Shown: positions 28,082 through 37,181, counted from the stretch's first letter. The stretch is DNA of 64,000 nucleotides from Nitrospirota bacterium (GCA_035873375.1 JAYWMQ010000007.1:43696-107695), one strand, 5' to 3'. Notes: generated by a model from the letters alone, not told the origin. Made by a program: numbers and translations.

Positions 28082-28612
28082 TCATCTCTCCTGAATTATC
28101 CTGAAATACCCCGGAAGCCTGAACCCGAATCTTTTCACCCTCTCCCCTTCTCCGACCTTAACAAAACCTGCCTTCTCGATTACCCTGATTGATGACAGAT
28201 TACCGCGCTTGACAACATACCAGAAAGTACGGCCGGCCCTGCCCTCTGATAAAAGAATCTGCTGTATTGCAAACGAGGCAATACCCCGTCTCAGATGATC
28301 AGGATGAGTCCATATATCTCCGATCTGGAGGTCATCCCCGGACATAAAAGGGAACCTGAAGTAACCGGGGAATATGCCTGACCGGTGCACCAAAACTCCT
28401 CCCTGATAGACGAGAAAAAGCCCGTAGTCTCTATTTCTGAAGACATGCAAATAATGCATTACCCACCAGGCTGCAAATGGTGTCAGGGGTATTCCCGAAG
28501 GAACAATACCCGACATCCCGGGGTGCCAGAGATTAAAGGTATATTGACTCTCCAAAGCCAAATCCACCTGATTTATATCTTGTGACTCCTTGCGATAAAA
28601 TAAATATTTCAT
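28082..28612 (-). CDS. GNAT-family N-acetyltransferase
   Basis: A 176-residue protein with GNAT features: GDDLQIGDIWTHPDHLRRGIASFAIQQIL holds the acetyl-CoA loop (RRGIA), and SSIRVIEKAGFVKVG is the usual C-terminal motif. The N-terminal part (RKESQDINQVDLALES) is less typical. It probably acetylates an amino-sugar made by the neighbouring aminotransferase, but protein targets are not excluded. It is followed without a gap by the sugar transferase gene. Confidence 0.75.
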   Translation of the reverse strand: MKYLFYRKESQDINQVDLALESQYTFNLWHPGMSGIVPSGIPLTPFAAWWVMHYLHVFRNRDYGLFLVYQGGVLVHRSGIFPGYFRFPFMSGDDLQIGDIWTHPDHLRRGIASFAIQQILLSEGRAGRTFWYVVKRGNLSSIRVIEKAGFVKVGEGERVKRFGFRLPGYFRIIQER

Positions 28613-28666
28613 AAAAAATCTGCCCTCTGCCGGATCCAGAAATAAAAAGCCTCAAACAACGGAAGG

Positions 28667-28788
28667 AAGCGATATGATAGACTCTGAACGGTTTTCAGGT
28701 TTATCCGCATTTATTGCAGGATAAAACTGCCTCGGAGCCCCGGCCGGATGCCGGAACGAGAATGAGTTCAGAGTCTGTCATATCGCTT
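28667..28788. repeat. Structured repeat family A, copy A2
   Basis: A 22-bp closing stem (28667-28688 with 28767-28788, one T-G wobble) surrounds hairpin 1 (TTTATCC 28700-28706 with GGATAAA 28719-28725) and hairpin 2 (CCGGC 28740-28744 with GCCGG 28750-28754). Linkers GAACGGTTTTCAGG, CCTCGGAG and CGAGAATGAG are shared with the other copies, and CAACAACC follows at the right. It lies between a glycosyltransferase stop and the acetyltransferase start. Confidence 0.9.
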
Positions 28789-28811
28789 TCAACAACCATT
28801 CATCTCCGGAT

Positions 28812-30056
28812 TCAGGCTTTCCCGGCAATCCTCTCCAGATAATCAATCATACCTGTATACACACGCCCTGCCGAGAAACGCTCCTCAAACAGCCTTCGGG
28901 CATTCTCACCCATCTGCCGTCTCTGCCGGGGATTATGATATAAGTTTAAAACAGCACTTGCAAGACTCTCCTCATCGCCTGCCTCATAAGCAGATCCACA
29001 ATAATTTTCCGAAATAATTGACTCCAACTCTCCGCGAAGACTTGAGATAACAGGTAAACCACCACAGAAGTATTCAAATACCTTATTGGGCAAGCCCTGG
29101 GGAGCGTTCCTGACATATGCCGCCAACCCGGCATCCGACATTTCCATTAATACTTTAATTGTTGCAGGAGAAACCCAGCCAGTTAAGATTACATTCTTTA
29201 ATCCCCTGGCGCGATATCTTAAAGAAGACATCTTTTTGCCATCGCCACACAGAACGAACTGGATTTTCCCGCCATCTGGCTGTGCCAGTAATCTTGCAGC
29301 ATCTATCACCGTCTCAATATCATAAGAGGCTTCAAACTGACCAAAAAAGCAACATATAAAACTCTCAGGGTCAACACCACTGTCAAGAAGAAATTGCCTT
29401 TCCGATTTTATCCGGTCTTCACTTAAGGATTTTTCCAGGGATGCCAGCGGGAATACCGCATCTGTCTCAGAACGTTCACGGCCTGCGTAAGCCAGTCCCC
29501 AATCCAGGTAACCGGAAGATACTGCTGTTACTGCATCTGCTTTCCTGAAGATACGCCGGTTGGCATTAAATGCCGGCCATAATACAAGCTGACCGAGCCA
29601 ACGTAATCCCCGGGGAATGACACTCAAGAAAATATCCGGCCATAAATCACGGACATCAATTACAACCGGTATATTATGACATCCGGCATATTCTATTGCA
29701 ACCCTGCACATCCCCGGAGCCGGCAGTGCGCTGAGAATAATATCAGGAGGTTTTTCATCTCTGATGCGCCGTCTGAACACACGGGCGATCTGATGATTAA
29801 ACCAGAGCCTGCTAAAGCTGATATTTTTTCTATAACCTTTTGCATACAGCAGTTCAATCCTGTATCGGTCATTGACTTTAACCGCGCTGTCCTTCTCAGC
29901 CCGCTGTCTTTTGTAAGCATGAACAAACGTTGGTGCCCACCTGACAACACTGTGACCGCGTTCTGCCAGCATATCCGCCAGAATCCCGTAGCGGAACAAC
30001 CTTGTCTGCCCATCAACAGGAAGCAGTTCTCCAATATGTATAAGCCATATCTCCAT
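28812..30056 (-). CDS. Glycosyltransferase family 4
   Basis: A 414-residue retaining glycosyltransferase of the GT-B fold. The N-terminal domain starts MEIWLIHIGELLPVDG and includes GHSVVRWAPTF; the C-terminal donor-binding domain has ICCFFGQFEASYDIE, FVLCGDGKK, VILTGWV and GLPNKVFEYFCGGLPVISSLRGELE. The start at 30056 fits the family N-terminus; an open extension to 30098 adds unconserved residues. Repeat copy A3 lies just upstream and copy A2 just downstream. Donor and acceptor are unknown. Confidence 0.88.
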   Translation of the reverse strand: MEIWLIHIGELLPVDGQTRLFRYGILADMLAERGHSVVRWAPTFVHAYKRQRAEKDSAVKVNDRYRIELLYAKGYRKNISFSRLWFNHQIARVFRRRIRDEKPPDIILSALPAPGMCRVAIEYAGCHNIPVVIDVRDLWPDIFLSVIPRGLRWLGQLVLWPAFNANRRIFRKADAVTAVSSGYLDWGLAYAGRERSETDAVFPLASLEKSLSEDRIKSERQFLLDSGVDPESFICCFFGQFEASYDIETVIDAARLLAQPDGGKIQFVLCGDGKKMSSLRYRARGLKNVILTGWVSPATIKVLMEMSDAGLAAYVRNAPQGLPNKVFEYFCGGLPVISSLRGELESIISENYCGSAYEAGDEESLASAVLNLYHNPRQRRQMGENARRLFEERFSAGRVYTGMIDYLERIAGKA

Positions 30057-30107
30057 GTTTATTAAGTTGAATCCCGCTTCGGTGATAAAAAACCACAAAC
30101 ACAGAAA

Positions 30108-30231
30108 GGAAGGGATATGATTGACTCTGAACGGTTTTCAGGATTATCCGCATTTATTGCAGGATAAAACTGCCTCGGAGCCCCGGCAGAGCCGGGACGA
30201 GAATGAGTGAAGAGTCTGTCATATCCCTTCC
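30108..30231. repeat. Structured repeat family A, copy A3
   Basis: A 21-position closing stem (30108-30128 with 30211-30231; 19 Watson-Crick pairs, one wobble, one mismatch), hairpin 1 (TTATCC with GGATAA), and hairpin 2 (CCCGGC 30182-30187 with GCCGGG 30191-30196). Linkers are identical to A4. The right flank CAACAACC runs almost into the stop codon of the gene at 30244. Confidence 0.9.
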
Positions 30232-30243
30232 AACAACCGTTTA

Positions 30244-31458
30244 TCACTGAATGCCGGTTGAAAACAACTCCAGCAATCTCTTTGAAATCAGGGATACATT
30301 AAAATCACTTTCCACCTTTTTCCTTCCACGCATGCCTGTCAACGCATAATAATCCGGATCACTGACAAGTCTTTCAATCGCCTCGGCAAGAGACTCCGCA
30401 TCCTGTTCCCTGACCATTATCCCACTGCCGTCTCCGAGCAATTCCGGGATACCCCCGGTGCGGGTTGATATAACGGGAATACCGTATGACATGGCCTCCA
30501 TCAAAGCAACAGGGATTCCCTCCCTTACGTCATCTCCGGTTACAATACTTGGCAATACAACAGCATCAACCCTGCCTTCAGCATATAAACCGAGGAGTTG
30601 CTCATGGGGCAGTCTTCCCAAAAACTCTATATTACAGCCAATGGGAAGCCCTTCAACCATCTCCTTCAACTCATCTTCTAACGGCCCGTCTCCTGATATG
30701 AGGCATTCGAAACTTATACCCCTGTCCGAGAGTATTCTGCAGGACTCAAATAAATATCTGTGTCCTTTTTTAGGCACAAAATTAGCAGGACACAAAATTG
30801 TAAAAACTTCCTGCGATATTACAGGAGTTTTAGCGTTCTCCGGAATTTCCACTCCCATGTGAAGTGTCAATATTTTCCCTTGAAGTGCACTATCAGCAGC
30901 AATCTCCAACATATCCTTACAACCTTCTTCATCTATGGCCCTTACAAACAATGCTGAAGCACATTTTTTGTTGATGATATTATTCTCTGCAATATCCCCT
31001 CTGTGGGCAGTAAAACTCCAGGGAATGCCTGTGATCCTGGAAATAATATAAGCCATTGTCGAGGGTGTTGAAGCCCAGTGAGCATGAATGTGTGAAATGG
31101 ATGCCTTTTTGATATCCTCTGACAGGGATACGGCCTTTGGAAATACTATCAGGTTCTTGAGCGCTATCCTTATATTCCTTGCCTTAAAGGCAATATTATA
31201 CATTATTTTAATAAAAGAACCCGGCTTTCTGCAAATAAAGCTGATTAAATCTTTTGCAATATCAACGTCAAACCATGGAGTGCTCAAAGTATCCTTAATC
31301 AGGGGGGCAGCCTCCTTGTGAAATAAGTCACCTGATCTGTCTCTCGGCAGAATCAGAATATCTGCACCCCTGCCTTTGAGGGCAAGCATTTCCGTCAGGA
31401 TAAAAGTCTCCTGTGTACCAAAGGGGGCTTTTACAGTAATGTAGGCAATTCGTTTCAT
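30244..31458 (-). CDS. Glycosyltransferase family 4
   Basis: A 404-residue GT-B enzyme. N-terminal features are RIAYITVKAPFGTQETFILTEM and SHIHAHWASTPSTMAYIIS with FTAHRGDI. The donor domain has PANFVPKKGHRYLFESCRIL, ISGDGPLEDEL, EFLGRLPHEQLLGLYAEGRVDAVVLPS and the EX7E-like EGIPVALMEAMSYGIPVISTRTGGIPELLGDG. It resembles colanic-acid-type GT4 enzymes. Specificity cannot be assigned. Confidence 0.9.
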   Translation of the reverse strand: MKRIAYITVKAPFGTQETFILTEMLALKGRGADILILPRDRSGDLFHKEAAPLIKDTLSTPWFDVDIAKDLISFICRKPGSFIKIMYNIAFKARNIRIALKNLIVFPKAVSLSEDIKKASISHIHAHWASTPSTMAYIISRITGIPWSFTAHRGDIAENNIINKKCASALFVRAIDEEGCKDMLEIAADSALQGKILTLHMGVEIPENAKTPVISQEVFTILCPANFVPKKGHRYLFESCRILSDRGISFECLISGDGPLEDELKEMVEGLPIGCNIEFLGRLPHEQLLGLYAEGRVDAVVLPSIVTGDDVREGIPVALMEAMSYGIPVISTRTGGIPELLGDGSGIMVREQDAESLAEAIERLVSDPDYYALTGMRGRKKVESDFNVSLISKRLLELFSTGIQ

Positions 31459-31502
31459 TTATTCACAAACACGGCAAACTGATAAACCATCCTGTTGCCG
31501 GG

Positions 31503-32609
31503 TTACCGGCCTAAAAACACCCTATAAATTTCTTCTGTCTCCCTGACCATCTTTTCAACGCTAAATTCCCTTACAACCCTCTTCCTCCCCTTCTCTCCCA
31601 TTTCCATGGCAACACGTTCGTTACCGAGAAGAGCGGCAACCCTCTCTGCAAGGGAGGAAGCATCATTTAACGGACAAAGAAACCCATTCTCCCCATCAAT
31701 AACCAATTCGCTGTTACCACCAGCGTCAGTGGCAACAACAGGGAGCCCTGCCAGCATTGCCTCCATAATTGCGTTAGAAAAACCCTCATAGTGTGAAGTC
31801 ATAACAAAAACATCCATGGCTTGCAACATGGCAGGAACATCGATCCTTTCACCGGTAAATACTACATTGTCTGCAATACCCGATTGTTGTGAATATCTCT
31901 CTAATTCATCCCTCAGCTCTCCATCTCCGATTATCATAAATTTCAGGTTACGGGACCCGTAATTTTCAAGGAGAATCCTTGCCATATCCAGAAATAACCT
32001 GTAGTTTTTCGAGGAATGCAATCTGCCGACTGTCCCGACTACCTTTCGGGCTATCTTCCCTTGAGTGTCAAGGCCGGTTTCTCTTAAGAAATCAACTGTA
32101 TTTATACCATTGTGTACAGTAAAGACTTTTTTGACATCAAAAGAGTATTTTTCAACAAGCGTCTCAGAGGCTTTGAGTGAATTACATATGATCCCGTGCG
32201 AAAAAAAAACAAGTATTTTATCAAGAAAAACCTGATACCCATTCTTATCTTTTCCAGTCTCCGGCAGACTACGCTCAGAAGCAATAATAACAGGCACCCC
32301 GGCAATAATTGCCGCAATCCTTCCATACGAATTTGCAGAAAACAGATATGTATGCACTATATCAGGTTTTATTGTCCTGAAGAGCCTGATAAGCCTGAAG
32401 AGTCTGGTAAACTCCCTGTTTTTTCTTCTCTGAAGTTCTATCACCTGAATGTTCAGCTTCCGGAACTCCCCTGTCCAGAAACCACCGCTGCTAAGACTGA
32501 TCACAACAGGAGAGAACCTTTCCCTGTTAATTCCTTTAACAAGTTCATATAGCTGCTTCTCTGCCCCTCCCCTGCTAAGCTGTCCTATTACATAGCAAAT
32601 TTTGACCAT
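31503..32609 (-). CDS. Glycosyltransferase family 4
   Basis: A 368-residue GT-B enzyme with the glycine-rich N-terminus VIGQLSRGGAEKQLYELVKGI, VHTYLFSANSYGRIAAI, a donor domain VGTVGRLHSSKNYRLFLDMA, MIIGDGELRDEL, VVFTGERIDVPAMLQAMDVFVMTSHYEGFSNAIMEAMLAGLPVVATDAGGNSEL and ENGFLCPL. It is a typical polysaccharide GT4. A T9 tract (32201-32209, read as A9 on the plus strand) lies inside the gene; such A/T runs are not rare here. Confidence 0.9.
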   Translation of the reverse strand: MVKICYVIGQLSRGGAEKQLYELVKGINRERFSPVVISLSSGGFWTGEFRKLNIQVIELQRRKNREFTRLFRLIRLFRTIKPDIVHTYLFSANSYGRIAAIIAGVPVIIASERSLPETGKDKNGYQVFLDKILVFFSHGIICNSLKASETLVEKYSFDVKKVFTVHNGINTVDFLRETGLDTQGKIARKVVGTVGRLHSSKNYRLFLDMARILLENYGSRNLKFMIIGDGELRDELERYSQQSGIADNVVFTGERIDVPAMLQAMDVFVMTSHYEGFSNAIMEAMLAGLPVVATDAGGNSELVIDGENGFLCPLNDASSLAERVAALLGNERVAMEMGEKGRKRVVREFSVEKMVRETEEIYRVFLGR

Positions 32610-32746
32610 TATTGTTTTCTGTTGAAATCAGCGAAATCTGTGTAATCTGCGGATAGAATTCCTGGCATTATCCTGTCCATTCTGTCATTCCGGCAGTCCT
32701 TAAGCCGGAATCTATTCTCTTTAAATGCTTTCCGGACACCCCGAAC

Positions 32747-33775
32747 TCAAACAGTTATCGCCTCCAGCAAATCGATCAAGATAGCATCTTCCGGCCACAC
32801 ATGCCCTACATGCCAGTTCATCTCCCTGTCCCAGTAGCCAGGACAGCCATAAATAGCCTTACTTTGATAACAGTAACTTACCTCAACAATCCCCGGTCTG
32901 TTTTCCCGGTCAAAAATAAAATCAAAAGCCAGGCTTTGTGTTTTAAGTTTTCCCGCAGTCTCAAATGCAATCTCAATACACCTTGTATTAATTCTTTTCA
33001 GGTCATACTCTATGTCACCGCTCCCGGACGCCCGGAAATCATTTGGCCTTGTATTTCTTGTAAATCCAAAAGCCCTGTTTCCTATTATCGTTATCCTTGT
33101 GTCAAAATCGTTATCCGGCAGAAAATCCTGGAAATATATATACCCTCTTTGAGCAGGGATAAAACTCCCCTCTCTCCTGGCAGCATAAAGTATTTTTGGC
33201 ATACGTATTATTTTATTTATCAATTGTCCAGGGCTGCCTGTCTTTCTCAATTTTGTCCCAACATCACTGAAATATCCACTGACGGATGGAAACCCCACAG
33301 AAAATGCCTTTTTACACAGTTTTTCAGCTTCTTTTTTGGTCCTGACCAACCTCACATTTTCAGAAGAAGCACCGCAACGTAACTTGAATACCTTGGGAAA
33401 ATCGGTTTTATCTATCCATCTCATTGCTTTATCTTCATCAAAAAAAACATAGGATGGCACAAGCGGAGCTCCAATGGATTCCAGCAGGTATTTCTGTCCA
33501 ATCTTGTCATCATAATGCCAGCAGGTTGCTATATCCGGGAAGACTTTTATACCCAACCTTTCTGCAGAAATTATTATCTGCCTGGTTGCAAGTTGGGCCT
33601 TTGGATCAGAGTGGTACCAGTGCCACAGCAGGCCGTCAACTCCCTTGAGTTGCTCCATTATGCCGGAATCAAAACAGTCAACAATCCTGTAATCCATTCC
33701 GTGTTCAGAACAATACTGAATCCAACGGTCGGAAAAACTGCCGGGACTGCTGTGTATTGCAAGCTGTATTGTCAT
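32747..33775 (-). CDS. ATP-grasp family protein
   Basis: A 342-residue protein with an ATP-grasp-like core. It has GLLWHWYHSDPKAQLATRQII, DIATCWHYDDKIGQKYLLES, the nucleotide lysine region FPKVFKLRCGASSENVRLV, YIYFQDFLPDNDFDTRITIIGNRAFGFTR, and the metal-binding end LAFDFIFDRENRPGIVEVSYCYQ. ATP-grasp enzymes join a carboxylate to an amine or thiol through an acyl phosphate. Its position among glycosyltransferases, a methyltransferase and a CapA-like protein suggests attachment of an amino acid or similar to the glycan. The substrate is not known. ATG 33775 follows AAAGGAGTCT. Confidence 0.75.
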   Translation of the reverse strand: MTIQLAIHSSPGSFSDRWIQYCSEHGMDYRIVDCFDSGIMEQLKGVDGLLWHWYHSDPKAQLATRQIIISAERLGIKVFPDIATCWHYDDKIGQKYLLESIGAPLVPSYVFFDEDKAMRWIDKTDFPKVFKLRCGASSENVRLVRTKKEAEKLCKKAFSVGFPSVSGYFSDVGTKLRKTGSPGQLINKIIRMPKILYAARREGSFIPAQRGYIYFQDFLPDNDFDTRITIIGNRAFGFTRNTRPNDFRASGSGDIEYDLKRINTRCIEIAFETAGKLKTQSLAFDFIFDRENRPGIVEVSYCYQSKAIYGCPGYWDREMNWHVGHVWPEDAILIDLLEAITV

Positions 33776-33812
33776 AGACTCCTTTCAAACTGTTATCTCT
33801 TTGTTTGTACCC

Positions 33813-33901
33813 TTTGCGAACTTGGCGCCTTTGCGAGAAAAAGAGGTAGTGTAAAGAAACTTCTTTCAAGGTTTTTGCGAACCTGGCGCCTTTGCGAGAA
33901 A
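33813..33901. repeat. Direct repeat pair in the spacer upstream of the ATP-grasp gene
   Basis: TTTGCGAAC(T/C)TGGCGCC... occurs at 33813-33840 and again at 33874-33901 (28 bases, one difference, 61 bases apart). CATAGACTCCTT also occurs on both sides of the pair, overlapping the start and RBS of the ATP-grasp gene on one side. I know no function for it. Confidence 0.65.
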
Positions 33902-33921
33902 TCTGCATAGCCATAGACTCC

Positions 33922-34815
33922 TTACACGGTTTCCTGAAGAGCCCCTTTTTCTGCCAGAAAGAATGCCGTGTTTTCAAGTATATGATCCGAATTCATAACC
34001 CTCAGATACGTCCTCATAATGGGCAATATCAGGTGATATGCTACCATTGCCTTTACACTCCCTGCCCGGCTGGAAACAGGTTTGCTGTAGATTTCCTTAA
34101 CCTCAAACCCTCCCCACTTCAACTGTTCCATAACCTGCCCAACGGAATATTCCGTTACATGATGGGGCGACATGAGATTTATCCTTCTTCCCCTGAGCAC
34201 CCTTAATATATTTGAAAAACGGTAACGGCTGGGGGTTGAGACAATCAGGAAACCACTGCTTTTTAAAATTCCTCTTATGGCTTTTAGTAACAATAGCGGG
34301 TCAGGCACGTGCTCCCACAGATTATTACATACCACAACATCAAAGTATTCCCTGCAGTAAGGTGGATTACAGGCATCTGCAACACAAAAATCAATCCCCG
34401 AGAATTTGTTTGCTGCGTAACTGATTGCTGATACTGAATAATCAAGACCGGAAATCTCTGCATCAGGAAAGTTTTTCTTAATCTCAGCGGTTATATGTCC
34501 CTGGCCACAACCGATATCCAGTATTTTAGGCGCTGATATCTTTTCATCCAACGCTGCTTTCAATAAATATAGCGTTGAGTCAATCCTTTGCCTGTGAAAC
34601 TCATCTTCAATATTGCCTTCAAGTGCATACGGGTCACCCTCTGAATACTCATCGCTATCGTATAATTCCTGGGGAGAGAGGAATATCGGGAACCCTTCAG
34701 GATGTATCGCAAATGGAAAATCGTCTGATTTGTTCTCCCAATCCTCGTACCTGCATCCGTCTGCTTCATTCAGTACCCGCTGGCAGGACCAATCATAATA
34801 CTTATCAGAATGCAT
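33922..34815 (-). CDS. Class I SAM-dependent methyltransferase
   Basis: A 297-residue methyltransferase. The SAM-binding motif KILDIGCGQGHITAEI begins near residue 96, followed by AEISGLDYSVSAI, DFCVADACNPP and FDVVVCNNLWEHVPDPLLLLKAIRGIL. The first 90 residues (WSCQRVLNEADGC and others) look like a separate N-terminal region. It belongs to the large UbiG-like group; in this locus it probably O-methylates a sugar. It is separated from the ATP-grasp gene by the direct-repeat spacer. Confidence 0.85.
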   Translation of the reverse strand: MHSDKYYDWSCQRVLNEADGCRYEDWENKSDDFPFAIHPEGFPIFLSPQELYDSDEYSEGDPYALEGNIEDEFHRQRIDSTLYLLKAALDEKISAPKILDIGCGQGHITAEIKKNFPDAEISGLDYSVSAISYAANKFSGIDFCVADACNPPYCREYFDVVVCNNLWEHVPDPLLLLKAIRGILKSSGFLIVSTPSRYRFSNILRVLRGRRINLMSPHHVTEYSVGQVMEQLKWGGFEVKEIYSKPVSSRAGSVKAMVAYHLILPIMRTYLRVMNSDHILENTAFFLAEKGALQETV

Positions 34816-34844
34816 ATGCTCTCCGGCAACCTTGATTACTCATA

Positions 34845-35987
34845 TTATGTAGAACGATTTTGTACGACGCCATCAAATATGGTTTCCAGGACTTCCCTGT
34901 GTGCCTCACAGGAAATAACATTCCGGAGGCAAGTCAGTGAGCTTGTCGTATAAAAATACTTCACAATAAAGCCCTGTGAATTCAACTTACTCAGCACCCT
35001 GTTATGAGCCAGAACCTTACTGAGATACTCATGTTTTATCCCTTCGCAAAACTGAACCCATTGGGCCTGAACAAATGCATCGTCCCTGATGGAAAGGGAT
35101 CGCTCTTCGAGGGACTTACGGAATAACTGCTCTGTCTCTTTGTCCATTCTCCAGGCCCCGGGTTGCAAATCCGACTGCAAATACGGGATTATTTCCATTG
35201 TCGAACCGAGGTCTTCTGCGATCGTCAGTTTTACAAAAAACCCTTCATGGAAGGCCTTATCCTGATCCGGCCAATCAAAAATCAGGTTCCCCTGACCATA
35301 AACAATATGAGCACCCTGATACTCTTCATAACAACCAGGACAGTGCGTGTGTTGAACTATCACTGCATTCGCCCCCATCTCCACCATAAAGCGACAGGTC
35401 TCCCGTAAGCGCGGACTCGGGTAGGGATAGTTTTCATTTCCTCCATGAAGCAACACGATAAGGTAATCAAAATTATCCCTCTGACTTCTGACGTTCCTTA
35501 CATAATCGATTATATCAAGCGGGTTTGCCCCGCAAGAATTGGCTGATGCTATTGAAAACTCATGCTCTGCAACAGCAAGGATGCCAATCCTGACCCTGCC
35601 GATTCTCCTGATAAGTATCTGCCTTGCCTTTTCAAGATTCTCACCTGCCCCAACAGTTGAAATCCCGGCCCCTGCACAGACATTCAGGGTATTTTTCAAC
35701 CCGGCTGAGCCATGATCCATGATGTGGTTGTTTGCTATATTGATAACATCTATTTCTGCCTGCCTCAGACCATTGATGCAATCACTTTCAGCACCTAATC
35801 CCGGTCCGCATTTCAGAATTGGCGAATTCCTGGTTATCAGAGGGCTTTCAAGGGACACAATAGATAGGTCAGCCCTCTCAAACTCTTCAAGCAGGTCATT
35901 AAAGACGGCCGCAGCGTCTCCCTTCCTGAAAAAAGGCTCATTCCGACCCACTGGACAGACATCCCCGCCTATCAATACATCAATCAC
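34845..35987 (-). CDS. CapA/PgsA-family metallophosphatase-like protein
   Basis: A 380-residue protein of the bacterial capsule synthesis CapA family, with a calcineurin-like fold. It has VLIGGDVCPVGR, SLESPLIT, VINIANNHIMDHG, LIVLLHGGNEN and VIVQHTHCPGCYEEYQGAHIVYGQGN. In Bacillus, CapA/PgsA supports poly-gamma-glutamate export, but many homologues lie in polysaccharide loci with unknown roles. It has no signal peptide, unlike Bacillus CapA, so a cytoplasmic enzyme is likely. An RBS is not obvious. Confidence 0.85.
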   Translation of the reverse strand: MIDVLIGGDVCPVGRNEPFFRKGDAAAVFNDLLEEFERADLSIVSLESPLITRNSPILKCGPGLGAESDCINGLRQAEIDVINIANNHIMDHGSAGLKNTLNVCAGAGISTVGAGENLEKARQILIRRIGRVRIGILAVAEHEFSIASANSCGANPLDIIDYVRNVRSQRDNFDYLIVLLHGGNENYPYPSPRLRETCRFMVEMGANAVIVQHTHCPGCYEEYQGAHIVYGQGNLIFDWPDQDKAFHEGFFVKLTIAEDLGSTMEIIPYLQSDLQPGAWRMDKETEQLFRKSLEERSLSIRDDAFVQAQWVQFCEGIKHEYLSKVLAHNRVLSKLNSQGFIVKYFYTTSSLTCLRNVISCEAHREVLETIFDGVVQNRST

Positions 35988-36127
35988 CGGTAAAAACCCC
36001 CCTTATTTTCCCATCCCTTAAGTAGAAAGGGATGGTGAGCAAGGGCTAAAAGCTTTTTTATCACAGATATTACTCCTTTAACTTTAGTAACCCCGGATTC
36101 AACTGCAAGAAGCCTCTATCAAGGTAC

Positions 36128-36252
36128 GGAAGAGATATGATAGAATCTGAACGGTTTTCAGGTTTATCCGCATTTATTGCAGGGTAAAACTGCCTCGGAG
36201 ACCCGAAGTATTTCGGGACGAGAATGAGTGAAGAGTCTATCATATCTCTTCC
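36128..36252. repeat. Structured repeat family A, copy A4
   Basis: A 21-position closing stem (36128-36148 with 36232-36252; 20 Watson-Crick pairs, one mismatch), hairpin 1 (TTTATCC with GGGTAAA, one wobble) and hairpin 2 (CCCGAA 36202-36207 with TTCGGG 36212-36217). Linkers match A2 and A3, and CAACAACC follows. It occupies most of the gap 35988-36296, in which I see no gene. Confidence 0.9.
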
Positions 36253-36296
36253 AACAACCTTTTATCTCCGGGACCGGTTTAAAATCTGCGGCTAAC

Positions 36297-37181
36297 CTAC
36301 GTCCTCGTCTTATCTCTCAGAAACATACCCAAGGCTTCAACTCCACCCTTGACTGCAACACTTGCAAGCGCAAAATAAACTGCAACCCTTCCGAACTCAC
36401 GATAATTGCTGAGATAATAACTCAAACTCCTCAGGCTCTCAGCTATAGCCCTGTAGTTTTTCTTCCCAACAGAGGAATGCCCCTTATGCACTATCCTGCT
36501 TGAAGGAACAATTACAGTAGAAAATCCTGTTTTACGAATCTTTTCATGCAAGATAAATTCTTCCAGAAAGAGAAAAGTATTTTCATCAAGAAGCCCAATT
36601 TCCCGCAGCAGTTTACAGCGAATAAGCATGCAGGAACCGGATATTATATCCACTTCCCTGGCCTCCTGAAAATCATACTCATCCATATAATAATGCCTCT
36701 TAATCCACCTGTTCTCCAGAAGCAGCCATTTCCCTGGGCCAACCCTCCAGAAATAGTCCTGCAATAAGGGCCTGCGGCGGGCACAGCTAATATCCAACTC
36801 TCCTGACCCGGCAACTATTTTAGGCCCCAGAACCCCGACCTCCGGATTAGACTCTGCATAATCAACAAGTTTTTCAAGAAAATCCGGCTCCACCCTTGTG
36901 TCATTGTTAAGGATCAAGACGTAATCAGCCCCTGCATCAAGGGCATACGCTATGCCGGCATTATTCCCTGCAGCATAACCCCTGTTCTGTCCTGTTTGAA
37001 TAAAGACATGCTTATGGAATTTTTCTCTGAGTATCTCTTCAGAGGCATTATCAGAACCGTTGTCTATTATTATAATACGATAATTACGATACTTAACAGC
37101 CTCAACCGAATGAACACATTCGATTGTATCCGTATAGTTCCTGTAATTCAGTATTACAATATATACAAGAGGACTATTCAT
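36297..37181 (-). CDS. Glycosyltransferase family 2
   Basis: A GT-A enzyme of about 294 residues. The nucleotide-sugar domain has VYIVILNYRNYTDTIECVHSV, IIIIDNGSDNASEEIL, GQNRGYAAGNNAGIAYAL and the metal-binding ILNNDTRVEPDFLEKLV. GSCMLIRCKLLREIGLLDENTFLFLEEFILHEKIRKTGF is the typical acceptor region of rhamnosyltransferase-like GT2s. Start is MNSPLVY; an ATG at 37199 six codons upstream is possible. A palindromic element (C) lies upstream. Confidence 0.88.
   Translation of the reverse strand: MNSPLVYIVILNYRNYTDTIECVHSVEAVKYRNYRIIIIDNGSDNASEEILREKFHKHVFIQTGQNRGYAAGNNAGIAYALDAGADYVLILNNDTRVEPDFLEKLVDYAESNPEVGVLGPKIVAGSGELDISCARRRPLLQDYFWRVGPGKWLLLENRWIKRHYYMDEYDFQEAREVDIISGSCMLIRCKLLREIGLLDENTFLFLEEFILHEKIRKTGFSTVIVPSSRIVHKGHSSVGKKNYRAIAESLRSLSYYLSNYREFGRVAVYFALASVAVKGGVEALGMFLRDKTRT

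Noticed and set aside
33705..33977. A 90-residue minus-strand frame covering the direct-repeat spacer
   Set aside because: It mostly translates the repeated spacer, contains no recognisable domain, and overlaps the starts and ends of two well-supported genes.
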